A model generated the notes under the pieces. It saw only the letters and a program-made list of their open reading frames with translations, was not told the DNA's origin and searched no databases. A DNA stretch of 64,000 nt from Pseudomonas prosekii (GTDB lineage Bacteria; Pseudomonadota; Gammaproteobacteria; Pseudomonadales; Pseudomonadaceae), in assembly GCF_900105155.1 (NCBI RefSeq), contig NZ_LT629762.1, forward strand, positions 4,492,501 to 4,556,500, given 5' to 3'. Shown in pieces: positions 26,412 to 36,659 of the stretch (position 1 is its first letter; each line of letters begins with the position of its first letter). A program made the translations under genes and the position numbers.

Positions 26412-27170
26412 TTAGAGGAACATGCCGCCCGAGGCTTCGATGCGCTGGCCGTTGATCCACTGGGCGCCCGGCGACAGCAGCAGCGCAATCGCGGCGCCGA
26501 TGTCATCCGGCTGGCCGGCACGGCCCAGCGCGGTGTTGCTCGCGACCATCTGATTGACCGCCGAAATATCGCGCACCGCGCCGCCACCAAAATCAGTTTC
26601 AATCGCCCCCGGCGCCAGAATATTCACCGAAATCCCGCGCTCGCCGAGCTCCTTGGCCTGATACCGCGTCAGCACTTCCATCGCGCCTTTCATCGCCGCA
26701 TAAGTGCCGTAACCCGGCAGGCTAAAACGCGCCAGACCGCTGGAGATATTGACGATGCGCCCGCCGTCATTCATCAGCGGCAGCAATTTCTGCGTGAGGA
26801 AAAACGGCCCTTTCAAATGGATATTCATCAGCAAATCAAACTGCTCGAGCGTGGTGTCGACGAAATTGGCGTGCACGCCGACCCCGGCGTTGTTCACCAG
26901 AAAATCAAAGTGTGCCTGCTCAAAATGGCTGTTCAGCACCTCGCTGACGGCACCGGCGAAAGCGTCGAAACCCTCACTTTTGCCGACATCGAGTTGCAGC
27001 ATCGCGGCGCGACCACCGAGGTTTTCGATCTCCGCGACCAGTGCCTGCGCCTCGTCAGCGCGGCTGTTGTAAGTACCGATGATGTCGATGCCTTGCGCGA
27101 CCAGATTTAACGCGGTGCTCCTGCCCAAGCCGCGGCTGGCGCCGGTGATCAATGCGATTTTGCGATTCAT
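26412..27170 (-). CDS. SDR family oxidoreductase
   Basis: A 252-residue short-chain dehydrogenase/reductase using NAD(P). Nucleotide-binding TGASRGLG is at residues 9-16, NNAG near 93, and the catalytic Ser-Tyr-Lys appear as NISSG and YAAMKG near 140-160. The C-terminal GQRIEASGGMFL is usual. The substrate is unknown. It is divergent from a LysR gene 118 bases away that probably controls it. Confidence 0.92.
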   Translation of the reverse strand: MNRKIALITGASRGLGRSTALNLVAQGIDIIGTYNSRADEAQALVAEIENLGGRAAMLQLDVGKSEGFDAFAGAVSEVLNSHFEQAHFDFLVNNAGVGVHANFVDTTLEQFDLLMNIHLKGPFFLTQKLLPLMNDGGRIVNISSGLARFSLPGYGTYAAMKGAMEVLTRYQAKELGERGISVNILAPGAIETDFGGGAVRDISAVNQMVASNTALGRAGQPDDIGAAIALLLSPGAQWINGQRIEASGGMFL

Positions 27171-27288
27171 GAGATTTCCTCAAACAGTGGGTGACCGATG
27201 GGAGGAAGTGTATTTATCCGGCCCTAGGTGATAAACAGAGCGAAACCGGAATCACTGGTCGGTTCATCCGAACAATCTAGGTCAGCTC

Positions 27289-28188
27289 ATGAACAAACTG
27301 GAATTGCTGCGCACCTTCGTTCGCGTCAGCGAAATGTCGAGTTTTACCCTCGCTGGCGAGAGCTTGGGCCTGCCGCGATCCACGGTTTCCGAGCACGTGC
27401 AATCGCTGGAAAAACTGCTCGGCACACGGCTGTTGCAACGCACCACGCGCAAGGTGCAGGCGACGCAGGACGGCTTGGCGTTATACGAGCGCAGCAAGGA
27501 TCTGCTGTCGCACATGGATGAAATCGAAGGGCTGTTCCGCCAGGACGAGGCGTCGCTGGCCGGGCGGATTCGTTTCGACATGCCGAGCATCATGGCGCGG
27601 CGTTACGTGATGCCGCGCCTGCCGGAATTCATGGCGCGGCATCCACATCTGGAACTGGAAATCAGCAGCACCGACCGCCGCGTCGATTTGCTCAGCGAAG
27701 GGTTTGATTGCGTGGTGCGCGTCGGCGCGCAGCCGGATCAGTCGGTGGTCGCGCGCCATGTGTGTGACTTCGAGCTGTTCAACTGCGCCAGCCCGGCGTA
27801 CCTGCAGCGTTACGGCGTGCCGCAGAGCATTGAAGACCTGGCGCAGCATCGATTGGTGCATTACGTCGGGGCGTTGGGTTCGCGTTCGGAAGGTTTTTTG
27901 TACGAGGCGCAGGGCAAGGTGCATCGGGTGGCGATGGCCGGCAGCGTCACGGTGAACAGCACTGACGGCTACGAATCGGCGTGTCTGGGCGGGTTTGGTT
28001 TGATTCAGGCGCCGCGCGTCGGCATGCAGCCGTTCATTCAAAGCGGCGAATTGGTGGCGGTGTTGCCGCAATTCAAAGCGCCGTCGATGGAAGTTTCGCT
28101 GCTGTACGCGCGGCAACGGCATTTGCCCTTGCGCGTGCGGGTGTTCATGGATTGGCTGACGCAAGTGATCATTCAGCAAACCCACTGA
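27289..28188 (+). CDS. LysR family transcriptional regulator
   Basis: A 299-residue LysR protein of the CrgA/YafC-like branch: LLRTFVRVSEMSSFTLAGESLGLPRSTVSEHVQSLE in the N-terminus (key residues SSFT, STVS) and an effector domain with FDMPSIMARRYVMPRLPEF. It is transcribed away from the SDR gene, its likely target; genes of this type are often paired with short-chain dehydrogenases. Confidence 0.9.
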   Translation: MNKLELLRTFVRVSEMSSFTLAGESLGLPRSTVSEHVQSLEKLLGTRLLQRTTRKVQATQDGLALYERSKDLLSHMDEIEGLFRQDEASLAGRIRFDMPSIMARRYVMPRLPEFMARHPHLELEISSTDRRVDLLSEGFDCVVRVGAQPDQSVVARHVCDFELFNCASPAYLQRYGVPQSIEDLAQHRLVHYVGALGSRSEGFLYEAQGKVHRVAMAGSVTVNSTDGYESACLGGFGLIQAPRVGMQPFIQSGELVAVLPQFKAPSMEVSLLYARQRHLPLRVRVFMDWLTQVIIQQTH

Positions 28189-28190
28189 TA

Positions 28191-28260
28191 TGTGGGAGCA
28201 AGGCTTGCCGGCGATGGCGGTTATGAAATTGGCATCGCGAGCAAGCTTTGCTCCTACAAG
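28191..28260. repeat. REP doublet, GTGGGAGCAAGGCTTGC type
   Basis: An upright unit at 28191 and an inverted unit ending at about 28260 with a short centre, between converging genes. Confidence 0.75.
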
Positions 28261-28278
28261 GGCGCGGAGGGTAAGGGG

Positions 28279-29907
28279 TTAGAACAGTTGGGTGAACAAC
28301 CAATACAAACTGCCCGACAGCAGGATCGCCGCCGGCAAGGTCAGCACCCACGCCATCAGCAGATTGCGGATGGTCTTCATCTGCAAACCGCCGCCATTGG
28401 CGACCATGGTGCCGGCCACGCCCGAGGACAACACGTGCGTGGTCGACACCGGCAAACCAAACATATCCGCCGCGCCAATGGTCAACATCGCCACGGTTTC
28501 CGCCGAGGCGCCCTGGGCATAGGTCAGATGCGTCTTGCCGATTTTTTCGCCGACCGTCACCACGATGCGTTTCCAGCCGACCATGGTGCCGAGGCCCAGG
28601 GCGATGGCCACGGCGATCTTCACCCACAACGGAATAAACCGCGTCGAGTTGTCGATCTGTTGCTTGAACAACTGCAATTTGTCGCGAGTGTCAGCGTCGA
28701 AGTTGCCGACTTTGTTTTTGTCCATCAAGCGAATGGTTTCGCTGGTCAGGTACATGTCGTTGCGCACGTTGCCCACCGCTTGCGCCGGAACGCTCGACAG
28801 CGAACCGTAACCCTTGACCTCGGCGCCGATGCTGCCGGTCAGGGCGGCGAGGGCGGGGATCAGTTGCGGCGCCGCTTCTTTGCTGCGCACGTAATCGGAA
28901 AGAATCGCGCGCGGATCGGCCGGCGCCGGCAGCGGCGAATGCTTGACCAAGGCTTGCTGGGTCACTTCGGCGACCGCCGCGAACTGCAACGCCTGATCCG
29001 CCGGCATGGCGCGGTTCAGCGCATAAGCCATCGGCAGCGTGCCGACCAGGATCAACATGATCAGGCCCATGCCTTTCTGGCCATCGTTGGAACCGTGGGC
29101 GAACGACACGCCGGTGCAGGTCAGGATCAGCAAACCGCGAATCCACCACGGTGGCGGCGCATCTCCTTCAGGCGCCTTGTACAGCGCACGGTTCTTGACG
29201 AAGGCGCGCAACGCCAGCAGCAACAACGCCGCAAAACCGAAGCCGACCAGCGGCGACAGCAGCAGCGCATAACCGATTTTCGTGGCCTGCGCCCAATCGA
29301 CGCCGCTGGTGCCGTCGCGCCCGTGCATCAGCGCATTGGCGACGCCGACGCCGATGATCGAACCGATCAACGTGTGCGACGACGAGGCCGGCAACCCCAG
29401 CCACCAGGTGCCGAGGTTCCACAGGATCGCGGCGATCAGCAGGGCGAAGATCATCGCAAACCCGGCGGAGGAACCGACTTGCAGAATCAGCTCGACCGGC
29501 AGCAACGCGATGATGCCGAACGCCACCGCGCCGCTGGAAAGCAGCACGCCGAGAAAGTTGAAAAAACCCGACCACGCCACGGCGAAATTCGGCGGCAGCG
29601 AGTTGGTGTAAATCACCGTGGCGACGGCGTTGGCGGTGTCGTGGAAACCGTTGACGAACTCAAAACCCAGCGCAATCAGCAGCGCCACGCCGAGCAGCAG
29701 AAATGGCGTCCAGGTGGTCACCACGGTGCCGAGTTCGTGCATGTCGTGCATCAGGCTGTAAGCGGTAAACAACAATCCGCTGGCCAGCACGCCGAAGAAA
29801 ATCACCCAGGTCAAGAGGCCGGGTTTTTTATCCAGTTGAGCTCTGGCAGGGCTGGCGGGGACTTTGCTGGCGGGCGCCGGTGCGGCGGTGAAGGAAGGAG
29901 TAGCCAT
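28279..29907 (-). CDS. PiT family inorganic phosphate transporter
   Basis: A 542-residue inner-membrane protein that imports phosphate as a metal-phosphate complex with protons. Both PiT signature repeats are present: GFEFVNGFHDTANAVATVI near residue 80 and SFAHGSNDGQKGMGLIML near 285, each with the GxNDxANA-like core. AGGA upstream supports the ATG at 29907 rather than the longer frame. The N-terminal 35 residues are Ala/Pro-rich and cytoplasmic. A CTGTCAC half-site upstream is too weak to call a PhoB box. Confidence 0.92.
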   Translation of the reverse strand: MATPSFTAAPAPASKVPASPARAQLDKKPGLLTWVIFFGVLASGLLFTAYSLMHDMHELGTVVTTWTPFLLLGVALLIALGFEFVNGFHDTANAVATVIYTNSLPPNFAVAWSGFFNFLGVLLSSGAVAFGIIALLPVELILQVGSSAGFAMIFALLIAAILWNLGTWWLGLPASSSHTLIGSIIGVGVANALMHGRDGTSGVDWAQATKIGYALLLSPLVGFGFAALLLLALRAFVKNRALYKAPEGDAPPPWWIRGLLILTCTGVSFAHGSNDGQKGMGLIMLILVGTLPMAYALNRAMPADQALQFAAVAEVTQQALVKHSPLPAPADPRAILSDYVRSKEAAPQLIPALAALTGSIGAEVKGYGSLSSVPAQAVGNVRNDMYLTSETIRLMDKNKVGNFDADTRDKLQLFKQQIDNSTRFIPLWVKIAVAIALGLGTMVGWKRIVVTVGEKIGKTHLTYAQGASAETVAMLTIGAADMFGLPVSTTHVLSSGVAGTMVANGGGLQMKTIRNLLMAWVLTLPAAILLSGSLYWLFTQLF

Positions 29908-30045
29908 CACGGACAATCCTGAGGAGGGAAGGATGTCGCCCATGATCGTTTCAAAATGTGACAGAGAGACTGCGGTGGGTCAGTGTTTGCGGTTTTAGCC
30001 CGTCCATTCATCGCAACCCCCACAAATCCCCTGCGCCCAGAAACC

Positions 30046-30167
30046 CTGTGGCGAGGGGGCTTGCTCCCGTTGGGTCGCGCAGCGGCCCCAGCATTTTTTC
30101 AGTCAAACCTCTCGCGCAGGGTTTGCGTCTGCTGCGCAGCCGAACGGGGGCAAGCCCCCTCGCTACA
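30046..30167. repeat. REP doublet, GTGGCGAGGGGG family
   Basis: CTGTGGCGAGGGGGCTTGCT and an inverted GCAAGCCCCCTCGCTAC unit surround a middle segment with GTTGGG / CTGCGCAGCCGAACGG. Same family as at 1876 and 50365. Confidence 0.85.
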
Positions 30168-30203
30168 ATGCCCGGCGCCCCTCGCCAGCAGGCCCAGAGT
30201 GGC

Positions 30204-31226
30204 TCAATAATCCTGGCGCTTGCGGAACGCCCAGCGTCCGGCCAGCACGGTGAAGGTGGCCACCAGTGCCACCAGAATCCAGAACCCATGCGCGTCGTCC
30301 GCCAACGGAATTCCGCCCACGTTCATCCCGAAAAACCCGGCAATGATGTTTATCGGCAGCGCCAGCACCGTGACCACGGTCAGCGTGAACAGCGTGCGGT
30401 TGCTCTGTTCGTTGAGGTTGGCGGCGATCTCTTCCTGCAACAACTTGATCCGCTCGCCCAGCGCCGTCAGGTCGTTGATGATCAGCGCAAACTCCTCGGT
30501 GGACTTGCGCAACTCCTTGACGTCCTCCTTCTGCAACCACTGCGGCGGGCGGTTGAGCAAACGCAGCAACGACCCCGGCTCGAGCGCCAGCAGCCGTTGC
30601 AGGCGCACCAGCACACGCCGATTGGCACCAAGTTCAGCGCGGTTGGTCGAGAGCCGCGACGACAGCAATTGATCCTCGATCTGGTCGACACTCAGGCTGG
30701 TCCTGCGCACGATCTGCGTCAGCACCTCGCCCTGATCGCGCAGCAGATGCACGAGCAATTCCAGCGGTGAACGAAAGCGCTCGCCAGCCTTCACCGATGA
30801 ACGCAACTTGTCCACCGAGTGCAGCGGTTGCAGGCGCGCGCTGATGATCAGCCGGCTGCGCGCGCACACCCACAGCGTCGAGACATCCGAGGAGACCATG
30901 CTGCTGAGGTTGAACACCACATCGTTGACCACCGCCAGCAGCGCCGAATCCACATGCTCGATCCGCGTCGAGCGCGAACCTTCGTGCAGCGCCTCGAAAA
31001 ACTCTTCAGGCAATGCCAGATGGCTTTTCATCCAGCGCTCGCACGCCGCGTGGGCCAGGTTCAGGTGCAACCAGAGAAACTCATCGGCATCCTCGGCGTG
31101 CTGCAAAAAACCCAGCGCCTGCGCCGAATCAATCTCGCGACCACGCTCGCCGGGACGAAACCGATAGCCGTAGAGCAAGCCAAACAAATCGGGATCGCGA
31201 TGGCTCTGGTCGATGCTGTGGTTCAT
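30204..31226 (-). CDS. ZntB/CorA family cation transporter
   Basis: A 340-residue protein of the CorA superfamily: a long soluble N-terminal domain with coiled-coil helices, then two C-terminal membrane segments. The GMN selectivity motif is present (GFFGMNVGGIPL near residue 298), and the positively charged C-terminus reads RWAFRKRQDY. The arrangement of the N-terminal domain (FLWLHLNLAHAACERWMKS) resembles ZntB, a zinc transporter, more than the magnesium channel CorA. Confidence 0.88.
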   Translation of the reverse strand: MNHSIDQSHRDPDLFGLLYGYRFRPGERGREIDSAQALGFLQHAEDADEFLWLHLNLAHAACERWMKSHLALPEEFFEALHEGSRSTRIEHVDSALLAVVNDVVFNLSSMVSSDVSTLWVCARSRLIISARLQPLHSVDKLRSSVKAGERFRSPLELLVHLLRDQGEVLTQIVRRTSLSVDQIEDQLLSSRLSTNRAELGANRRVLVRLQRLLALEPGSLLRLLNRPPQWLQKEDVKELRKSTEEFALIINDLTALGERIKLLQEEIAANLNEQSNRTLFTLTVVTVLALPINIIAGFFGMNVGGIPLADDAHGFWILVALVATFTVLAGRWAFRKRQDY

Positions 31227-31526
31227 GGCGGCTCACTGGAGGATAGCGGTCGAAGCGGACGTCGAGGCGGCTGGATGAACTGCATTTCGCGGGCTCACCT
31301 GAGCCGCATCATCGCAAGTGTTTCTGACCGTTGTGTGACAGTCGGATGGCGCCGCAAACCTGCCGTGGCCGATGGTCGGTAATTGTTAAAGAAGCGCTCT
31401 GGCCCGCCGATTACGCAGGTGTCAGATTGCGCGGCGGTGGCCAGCAATCCGCACGGTAGACACGGATGTCCGCACGTCTCTCACGCCGTACCCGGCGTGC
31501 CTCTTCCTTGTCATGAGTATCAGCCG
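31227..31526. other. 300-base region between zntB-like and MCP genes
   Basis: The divergent promoters of the two genes must lie here. No REP unit, clear palindrome or small gene was found. Confidence 0.4.
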
Positions 31527-33149
31527 ATGCTGCAAAAATCCCTGAGAGCCCAAATCCTCGCGCTGTTGAGCGGCAGCCTGTTGGCGATATTGCTGATCGC
31601 CCTGGCCAGCTTTCATTTCCTCTCCGGCGGCGTGCAAAGTTACGCCAACCTGATCGACGGCCCGCTGCACACTTCGCAATTGATCGACGAGGCCAACCTG
31701 CAATTCAAGGTTCAGGTCCAGGAGTGGAAAAACGTTTTGCTGCGCGGCAAGCAACCGGCAGACAGGGACAAATACTGGAAACAGTTCGAAGATCGCCAGC
31801 GCGACGTGCAAGGCATTCTCGGTGAATTGGCCGGGCAAAAAGGCCTCGATGGCCAACTCAAAACCCGCATCGAACGCCTGCGTGACGAACATCGGCAGTT
31901 GGGCAGCGCCTATCAAAAGGGCCGCGATGCCTACGTCGCTTCCGGTGGCGACCCGACGGCGGGCGACAACGCGGTCAAAGGGGTCGACCGCGCTACCAGT
32001 GAGCAGATGAGCGAACTGGTGACCGAACTGCGCAAACAGGGCAACGAGCAATCGGCGCTGATCAGCGCCAGCGCCGAGCGCACCGTGCTGCTGGGCACTA
32101 TCGTGATGCTTGCGTCCGGTTTGCTCATTGGCCTGTTGAGCCTGTGGCTGATCAACCGCAACCTGGTCGCGCCGATCCGCAAACTGATCGATTACGTGGC
32201 GCAACTCAGCCAGGGGAAATTCGCCGAACGGGTTGCGAGCAATCGTCAGGACGAGCTGGGCAACCTAGCGACAGCGGCAAATACCTTGCGCGATTTTCTC
32301 GCCGAAACCTTCAGCCGTTTGCAGCGCAGCGCCAAGGATCTGGACAGTGCCAGCGGTGAGTTGAATGCGATTGCCGGCCTGATGGCCAGCGGCACCAACG
32401 AGCAGTTCAACCGTACCGATCAGGTGGCAACGGCGATGAACGAAATGTCCGCTACCGCGCAAGAAGTTGCCCGGCATGCCGCCGATGCCGCACGCGCCGC
32501 CGACGATGCCGATCAGTCCGCGCAGCAGGGCGAAAAGGTCATGCAGGGGACCATTCACACGATCACCCAGATGCGCGGTGAAATTGCCAACACCGCTACC
32601 GTCATCCGGCGTCTGGAAACCGACAGTGGGCGCATCGGCAAAGTACTGGAAGTGATTCGCGGCATTGCCGAACAGACTAATTTGCTGGCGCTGAATGCCG
32701 CCATCGAAGCGGCGCGTGCCGGTGAGGCCGGGCGTGGTTTTGCCGTGGTGGCTGATGAAGTGCGCAGCCTGGCGCAACGTACGGCGGCGTCGATCATCGA
32801 GATCAACCAGATTATCCAGACCGTGCAAACGGGTGCGGTGGACGCGGCGCAGGCCATCGAAAGCGGCCAGTCGCGCAGCGAAGAAAGTGTCGCGCAAGTG
32901 ACTCAGGCCGGCGCCATGCTGGAGCGCATCACCCATGCCGTGGAAGCCATTCGCGACATGAACCGCCAGATCGCCACGGCTGCCGAAGAGCAGACTTCCG
33001 TCGCCGAAGACATCTCGCGCAACCTCACCGAAATCACCTCGATCGCCAGCACCAACCTCGACAATGTGCAGCGCACTGAAGCGGCAAGTCACAACTTGCA
33101 CGGTTTGTCCGGCCAGTTGAATGAGGTCACGGCGCGGCTGAGCGCGTAG
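31527..33149 (+). CDS. Methyl-accepting chemotaxis protein, transmembrane
   Basis: A 540-residue chemoreceptor: transmembrane helix near residues 9-30, a periplasmic ligand domain (about 31-190, four-helix type, with [18 protein letters not shown] as in CHASE3/4HB-like domains), and a second membrane helix near 195-215. A HAMP domain follows ([21 protein letters not shown]), then the signalling domain with [20 protein letters not shown]. The periplasmic signal is unknown. The ATG at 31527 follows a poor ribosome site but is the only start that puts the first membrane helix at the N-terminus. Confidence 0.92.
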   Translation: MLQKSLRAQILALLSGSLLAILLIALASFHFLSGGVQSYANLIDGPLHTSQLIDEANLQFKVQVQEWKNVLLRGKQPADRDKYWKQFEDRQRDVQGILGELAGQKGLDGQLKTRIERLRDEHRQLGSAYQKGRDAYVASGGDPTAGDNAVKGVDRATSEQMSELVTELRKQGNEQSALISASAERTVLLGTIVMLASGLLIGLLSLWLINRNLVAPIRKLIDYVAQLSQGKFAERVASNRQDELGNLATAANTLRDFLAETFSRLQRSAKDLDSASGELNAIAGLMASGTNEQFNRTDQVATAMNEMSATAQEVARHAADAARAADDADQSAQQGEKVMQGTIHTITQMRGEIANTATVIRRLETDSGRIGKVLEVIRGIAEQTNLLALNAAIEAARAGEAGRGFAVVADEVRSLAQRTAASIIEINQIIQTVQTGAVDAAQAIESGQSRSEESVAQVTQAGAMLERITHAVEAIRDMNRQIATAAEEQTSVAEDISRNLTEITSIASTNLDNVQRTEAASHNLHGLSGQLNEVTARLSA

Positions 33150-33248
33150 CAAAACGGCGCTGTGTATCGGTTTGCTTGCCAAGCCGCTACACAGTCGCTC
33201 TCAAGTGTGACCAGAGGCAGCAAGTCGCGGACTGGTCAGCACCACCGC

Positions 33249-34427
33249 TTAAACGGTGGCTGGCAAACTGAACGTAAACTGCGTGCCGTCCTGCGCGGAG
33301 GAGTGCACTTGCAGTTGGCCGCCATGCGACTGGGCAATCTGGCTGGCGATGTAGAGGCCCAGCCCGAGGCCGGCGCGGGTGTTATCGCCGCTCGGTCGCG
33401 AGTACGGTTGAAACAATTGCGGCAGTTGTTCTTGAGGAATCTGCCCACGGTTTTTCACCGACAACTGCAACGTGCCGTGCTCAACCGCTGCGCTGACTTC
33501 CACGGCACCCTCGGGGTCGCCGTGGTCGCTGGCGTTCGCCAGCAGGTTGGAAAGCAATTGCGCGACCCGGTTGCGATCACACTGCACGCCTTGCAAATCG
33601 CCGATCGAAGAATGAATGACGCGCTGCGGATGCACGCTTTGAATTTCGGAAATCACATGGCGCAAGGCATCGGCCAAATCCGCGCACGGCGCAATGCTGA
33701 GCGGAATGCCGTTGCCGAGCCGCCCACGGGCAAAGTCCAGCACGTCATCGACCAATTGCGCGGCGCGGCCGGTGCTGGCGAGGATGTGCTGCACCAGTTT
33801 GTCACTGACCGGGTTGGGGCATTTGCGTCGAAGCATTTCTGCCGAGGCACTGATCGCGAACAGCGGGTTGCGCAGGTCATGGCCGAGCACGGCAATGAAT
33901 TGTTCGCGCAGTTCGGCGGTTTGCTGTTCCTGTTGCAGCGCGGCTTCGGTGATTTGCAGGTTTTCTTCGGCTTCGATTTGCAGTGCGAGCAACCGGGCGA
34001 ACGATTCCATGGTGGTCTGGATCGCGCTGCTCTTGAGCGCGGCGGGGTTGGGGTCGAGGGCGCAAATGGTGCCGAAGAAGCGTCCGTCGGTGCGGAACAC
34101 CGGAACCGAAATATAGCTTTCGAATTGATACAGGCGCGGCGTGTGGTGGTTGCAGTACTGCGGGTCTTCACTGGCCTTGTCGATGACCACCGTGTGGTGC
34201 GCCTGGCGGATTTCGTGGCACAGGGTGGTGGCCACGTCCAGTTCACCGCCGACGTCGAGGCCGAAATTCAGCTGATCGAGCACGGCGCAGGCGATCCACG
34301 ATTCTTCGTTGACCCGCGCGACGGCGGCAAAACGCAGCCCGGTCATTTCGCGGATTACCTGAAGAATCGCCGGTACGGCACTGATCCGACCGATCGTGGC
34401 GATATCTGCTGCCGCTGTTTGCCTCAT
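33249..34427 (-). CDS. GAF-domain sensor histidine kinase
   Basis: A 392-residue soluble histidine kinase. A GAF domain fills the first 155 residues (TGLRFAAVARVNEESWIACAV, then SYISVPVFRTDGRFFGTICALD). It is followed by a phospho-acceptor helix FIAVLGHDLRNPLFAI (H-box near residue 190), the N-box NLLANASDH and the G-box GLGLGLYIAS. No response regulator gene is adjacent, so its partner is unknown. A start six codons earlier (34445) is also open. Confidence 0.9.
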   Translation of the reverse strand: MRQTAAADIATIGRISAVPAILQVIREMTGLRFAAVARVNEESWIACAVLDQLNFGLDVGGELDVATTLCHEIRQAHHTVVIDKASEDPQYCNHHTPRLYQFESYISVPVFRTDGRFFGTICALDPNPAALKSSAIQTTMESFARLLALQIEAEENLQITEAALQQEQQTAELREQFIAVLGHDLRNPLFAISASAEMLRRKCPNPVSDKLVQHILASTGRAAQLVDDVLDFARGRLGNGIPLSIAPCADLADALRHVISEIQSVHPQRVIHSSIGDLQGVQCDRNRVAQLLSNLLANASDHGDPEGAVEVSAAVEHGTLQLSVKNRGQIPQEQLPQLFQPYSRPSGDNTRAGLGLGLYIASQIAQSHGGQLQVHSSAQDGTQFTFSLPATV

Positions 34428-34489
34428 CTTTCTTCTGCTCTGCATGGACGCCGTTTGCGGAGTCTAACGGGCCTTGGGCGCGCAGGCAT

Positions 34490-34526
34490 AAAAAAACGCA
34501 CGATCTGATGATCGTGCGTTTTTTTG
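34490..34526. terminator. Bidirectional terminator
   Basis: AACGCACGATC and GATCGTGCGTT form a strong stem flanked by A6 and T7. It lies between the PepSY gene end and the kinase start and stops transcription of the minus-strand PepSY gene before the kinase. Confidence 0.9.
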
Positions 34527-34551
34527 ATGGGGCCGTTGAAGTTTCGCGGTT

Positions 34552-34860
34552 TTAGTCGTCTTGCTTGTTTTTCAGAACTTCGCCGGTGGCGGCGTTCAAG
34601 TCCACGTCCCATTCAACGCCTTTGGCATCTTTGAGTTCAACTTCGTACTCGTAGCCGTTGAAGTGGTTGTCCAGGTCGGAATCGGTAATCGTGGCGCCTG
34701 GGTGCAACTTCATGATGACTTGGTTCAGTTCTTCCAGTGGCTTGATCTTGCCGTCCTTGACCAACTGAGGAATCTGGCTGAGTGGAACGTCATCAGCCTG
34801 AGCCAAACCAGCAGTAAGGGTCAGAGCAGCAGCAGTAAACAGGGCAGTTAAAGTTTTCAT
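34552..34860 (-). CDS. PepSY domain periplasmic protein
   Basis: A 102-residue exported protein: signal peptide MKTLTALFTAAALTLTAGLAQA with cleavage after AQA, then a single PepSY domain ending in YEYEVELKDAKGVEWDVDLN and TGEVLKNKQDD. Stand-alone PepSY proteins are thought to inhibit or chaperone periplasmic enzymes; no partner is evident. AAGGAAAGAACCTG precedes the ATG. It is transcribed alone, with a terminator after it. Confidence 0.9.
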   Translation of the reverse strand: MKTLTALFTAAALTLTAGLAQADDVPLSQIPQLVKDGKIKPLEELNQVIMKLHPGATITDSDLDNHFNGYEYEVELKDAKGVEWDVDLNAATGEVLKNKQDD

Positions 34861-34944
34861 CAGGTTCTTTCCTTGGGGTGATTTGTTTAAGTGAGTTCAG
34901 GTTAAACGGCGCAACTTAATTCATCCTTAATTACTGACGCATGC

Positions 34945-36072
34945 TCAATAACCATTGTTTTGCAGCAACTGCGCAACCGTGCCCGCCGCTGGCCGTTTGT
35001 AGAACTTCAGCAGTTCGCTGGCCCGATTAGTGAAAATCCCGTCGACGCCCGCATCCATCACTTTCTGATAATCCACCGCATCATCAATCGTATAAACGTG
35101 CACCAGCAAACCCTGATCGTGGGTGTACTGGTTCATCCACGGTTTGACCAAGTCGGAATAACTCTGATCACCACCCTTGGTCAACGCCGCCGAAGGCCCG
35201 GTGCCGATGGCGCCTTGAGCCTTGGCGTACTCGACCCATTGCTGGAATTCGGCTTTGGATTTCGGCTGTTGTTTGGCGTAATAAGTGGCTTTGTCCTTGT
35301 CGCCGGATTGCGCGAAAGGCACTTTCGATTTCGGCTCGATACTGCCTTCGCCGACCCACAACAACAGGATCTTCGGCACGTTAGGCATTTCTGTCTGTAG
35401 CAGTTCGAGGCTGCTCTTCTCGAATGTTTGCAGCACCACTTTGCCTTTGCCCTGACCGACCGCCAGTGCGCTCTTCGCCAGTTTCGAACCCGCCGGGCTC
35501 AGCCAGCCGCGATCCTGGAGTTTCTCCTTGAGGTCGCGCTCGATGCCGGGGAATTGCTTCGGCTCTTTGGTTTCGATGTACAAACCGGGCTTGTGCAGCG
35601 GGTTGCCCTGAGCGATATCGATAATTTCGTCGAGGGTCAGAATCTTCAAACCGACATAGGCCGGGCGCGCACGGTCCGGGTAAGCGGCGTTGAACCAACT
35701 GCCGGCGTCGAGGGTTTTCAGTTCGGCGATGGTGAACTGGTTGGCCGGGGCATCCTTGCGCTCGGGGAACTTGGTGGCGACGTCGGTGGTGCGTTGCAGG
35801 TTGTCGTCGTGCAGCGCAAACAGCACGCCGTCCTTGCTGCGCTGGACGTCCATTTCCAGGTAATCGGCGCCCAGGTCACGCGCCAGTTTATAGGCCGCGG
35901 CGGTCGATTCCGGCGCATCGAACGAGGCGCCACGGTGGGCGATCACGGCCGGGTGCGGAATGCCCAAAGTGCTCGCCAGCGCAGCGGGTTCAGGGTGGCT
36001 GGCGGCCTGTGCCTGGCCGAGGCCGAGCAACACGCTCAGCAGCAGGGCGCTCTTGTTGAAGGTAACAGGCAT
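34945..36072 (-). CDS. glpQ: Glycerophosphodiester phosphodiesterase, periplasmic
   Basis: Hydrolyses glycerophosphodiesters to glycerol-3-phosphate and an alcohol. The 375-residue protein has a signal peptide (MPVTFNKSALLLSVLLGLGQ..AQA) and then the GDPD motifs: IAHRGASFDAPESTAAAY (catalytic His, residues about 43-60), YLEMDVQRSKDGVLFALHDD (metal-binding Glu/Asp and second His) and ETKEPKQFPG. The C-terminal DAGVDGIFTNRA is typical. The length fits the periplasmic GlpQ branch, and AAAGGACC precedes the ATG. Confidence 0.92.
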   Translation of the reverse strand: MPVTFNKSALLLSVLLGLGQAQAASHPEPAALASTLGIPHPAVIAHRGASFDAPESTAAAYKLARDLGADYLEMDVQRSKDGVLFALHDDNLQRTTDVATKFPERKDAPANQFTIAELKTLDAGSWFNAAYPDRARPAYVGLKILTLDEIIDIAQGNPLHKPGLYIETKEPKQFPGIERDLKEKLQDRGWLSPAGSKLAKSALAVGQGKGKVVLQTFEKSSLELLQTEMPNVPKILLLWVGEGSIEPKSKVPFAQSGDKDKATYYAKQQPKSKAEFQQWVEYAKAQGAIGTGPSAALTKGGDQSYSDLVKPWMNQYTHDQGLLVHVYTIDDAVDYQKVMDAGVDGIFTNRASELLKFYKRPAAGTVAQLLQNNGY

Positions 36073-36307
36073 GGTCGAGGTCCTTTCGCAGAGGTTTTCA
36101 AAGACGTCCCTTTTAACAACTGAGCGCCGAGAGTGCTATCGCCAGACCGACATAAACGTATTTAAAGCCATTTTTATCAACGCTTTTGTGCGCGCCTTTG
36201 CAGTACGCTTGGCGCGGCAGTTTCCCCAGCAGAGGGAAACCCGTTCTCCAGCCCTTGCGTGTAAACCATCGATCACCGGTCCCTTTACGACCTTTTGTGA
36301 GGTTTAT

Positions 36308-36634
36308 ATGCGCATCACTTCCCAGCTCATTTGCCAAGCCGCCGATCAACTCAAGGGCTTCGTCGGCCTCAACCGCAAGACCGGCCAGTACATCGTGCGT
36401 TTCAGCGAAGACTCCTTCGGCATGGACGTGGCGGATGACGGCATCATTCCTGCCAGCGAATTTGTCTGGGCGCCGGGGCCGGGCGAGGCCATGACGCTCA
36501 AGCGTGAATTGATTCAGTTATTGCTGGATCAGAACATCGATGACCGGATCAACGTGACCGAGCCGTTGCGGGTGTACATGAGTCGGCGGGAAGTGCCGGA
36601 GATTTCGGCGGTGCGCAGTTTGGTTGGCGGTTGA
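36308..36634 (+). CDS. DUF2025 family protein
   Basis: A 108-residue soluble protein, MRITSQLICQAADQLKGFVG, with LNRKTGQYIVRFSEDSFGMD and YMSRREVPEISAVRSL. This pattern I recall as DUF2025, a family found mainly in Pseudomonas and of unknown function. The ATG at 36308 is preceded by GTGAGGTTTAT. It stands alone, followed by a REP doublet. Confidence 0.82.
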   Translation: MRITSQLICQAADQLKGFVGLNRKTGQYIVRFSEDSFGMDVADDGIIPASEFVWAPGPGEAMTLKRELIQLLLDQNIDDRINVTEPLRVYMSRREVPEISAVRSLVGG

Positions 36635-36659
36635 TGGATTTGTGCTGACTGGCAGGGCC

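Noticed and set aside
28192..29922. A 576-residue open frame antisense to the phosphate transporter
   Set aside because: Composition (Gln/Arg/His-rich, repeated RRQQ) is typical of an antisense shadow, and the minus strand encodes an obvious PiT protein.
29908..30000. PhoB box before the phosphate transporter
   Set aside because: Only one CTGTCAC half-site is visible, with no second half-site at the required 11-base spacing; PiT genes are also often not part of the Pho regulon.
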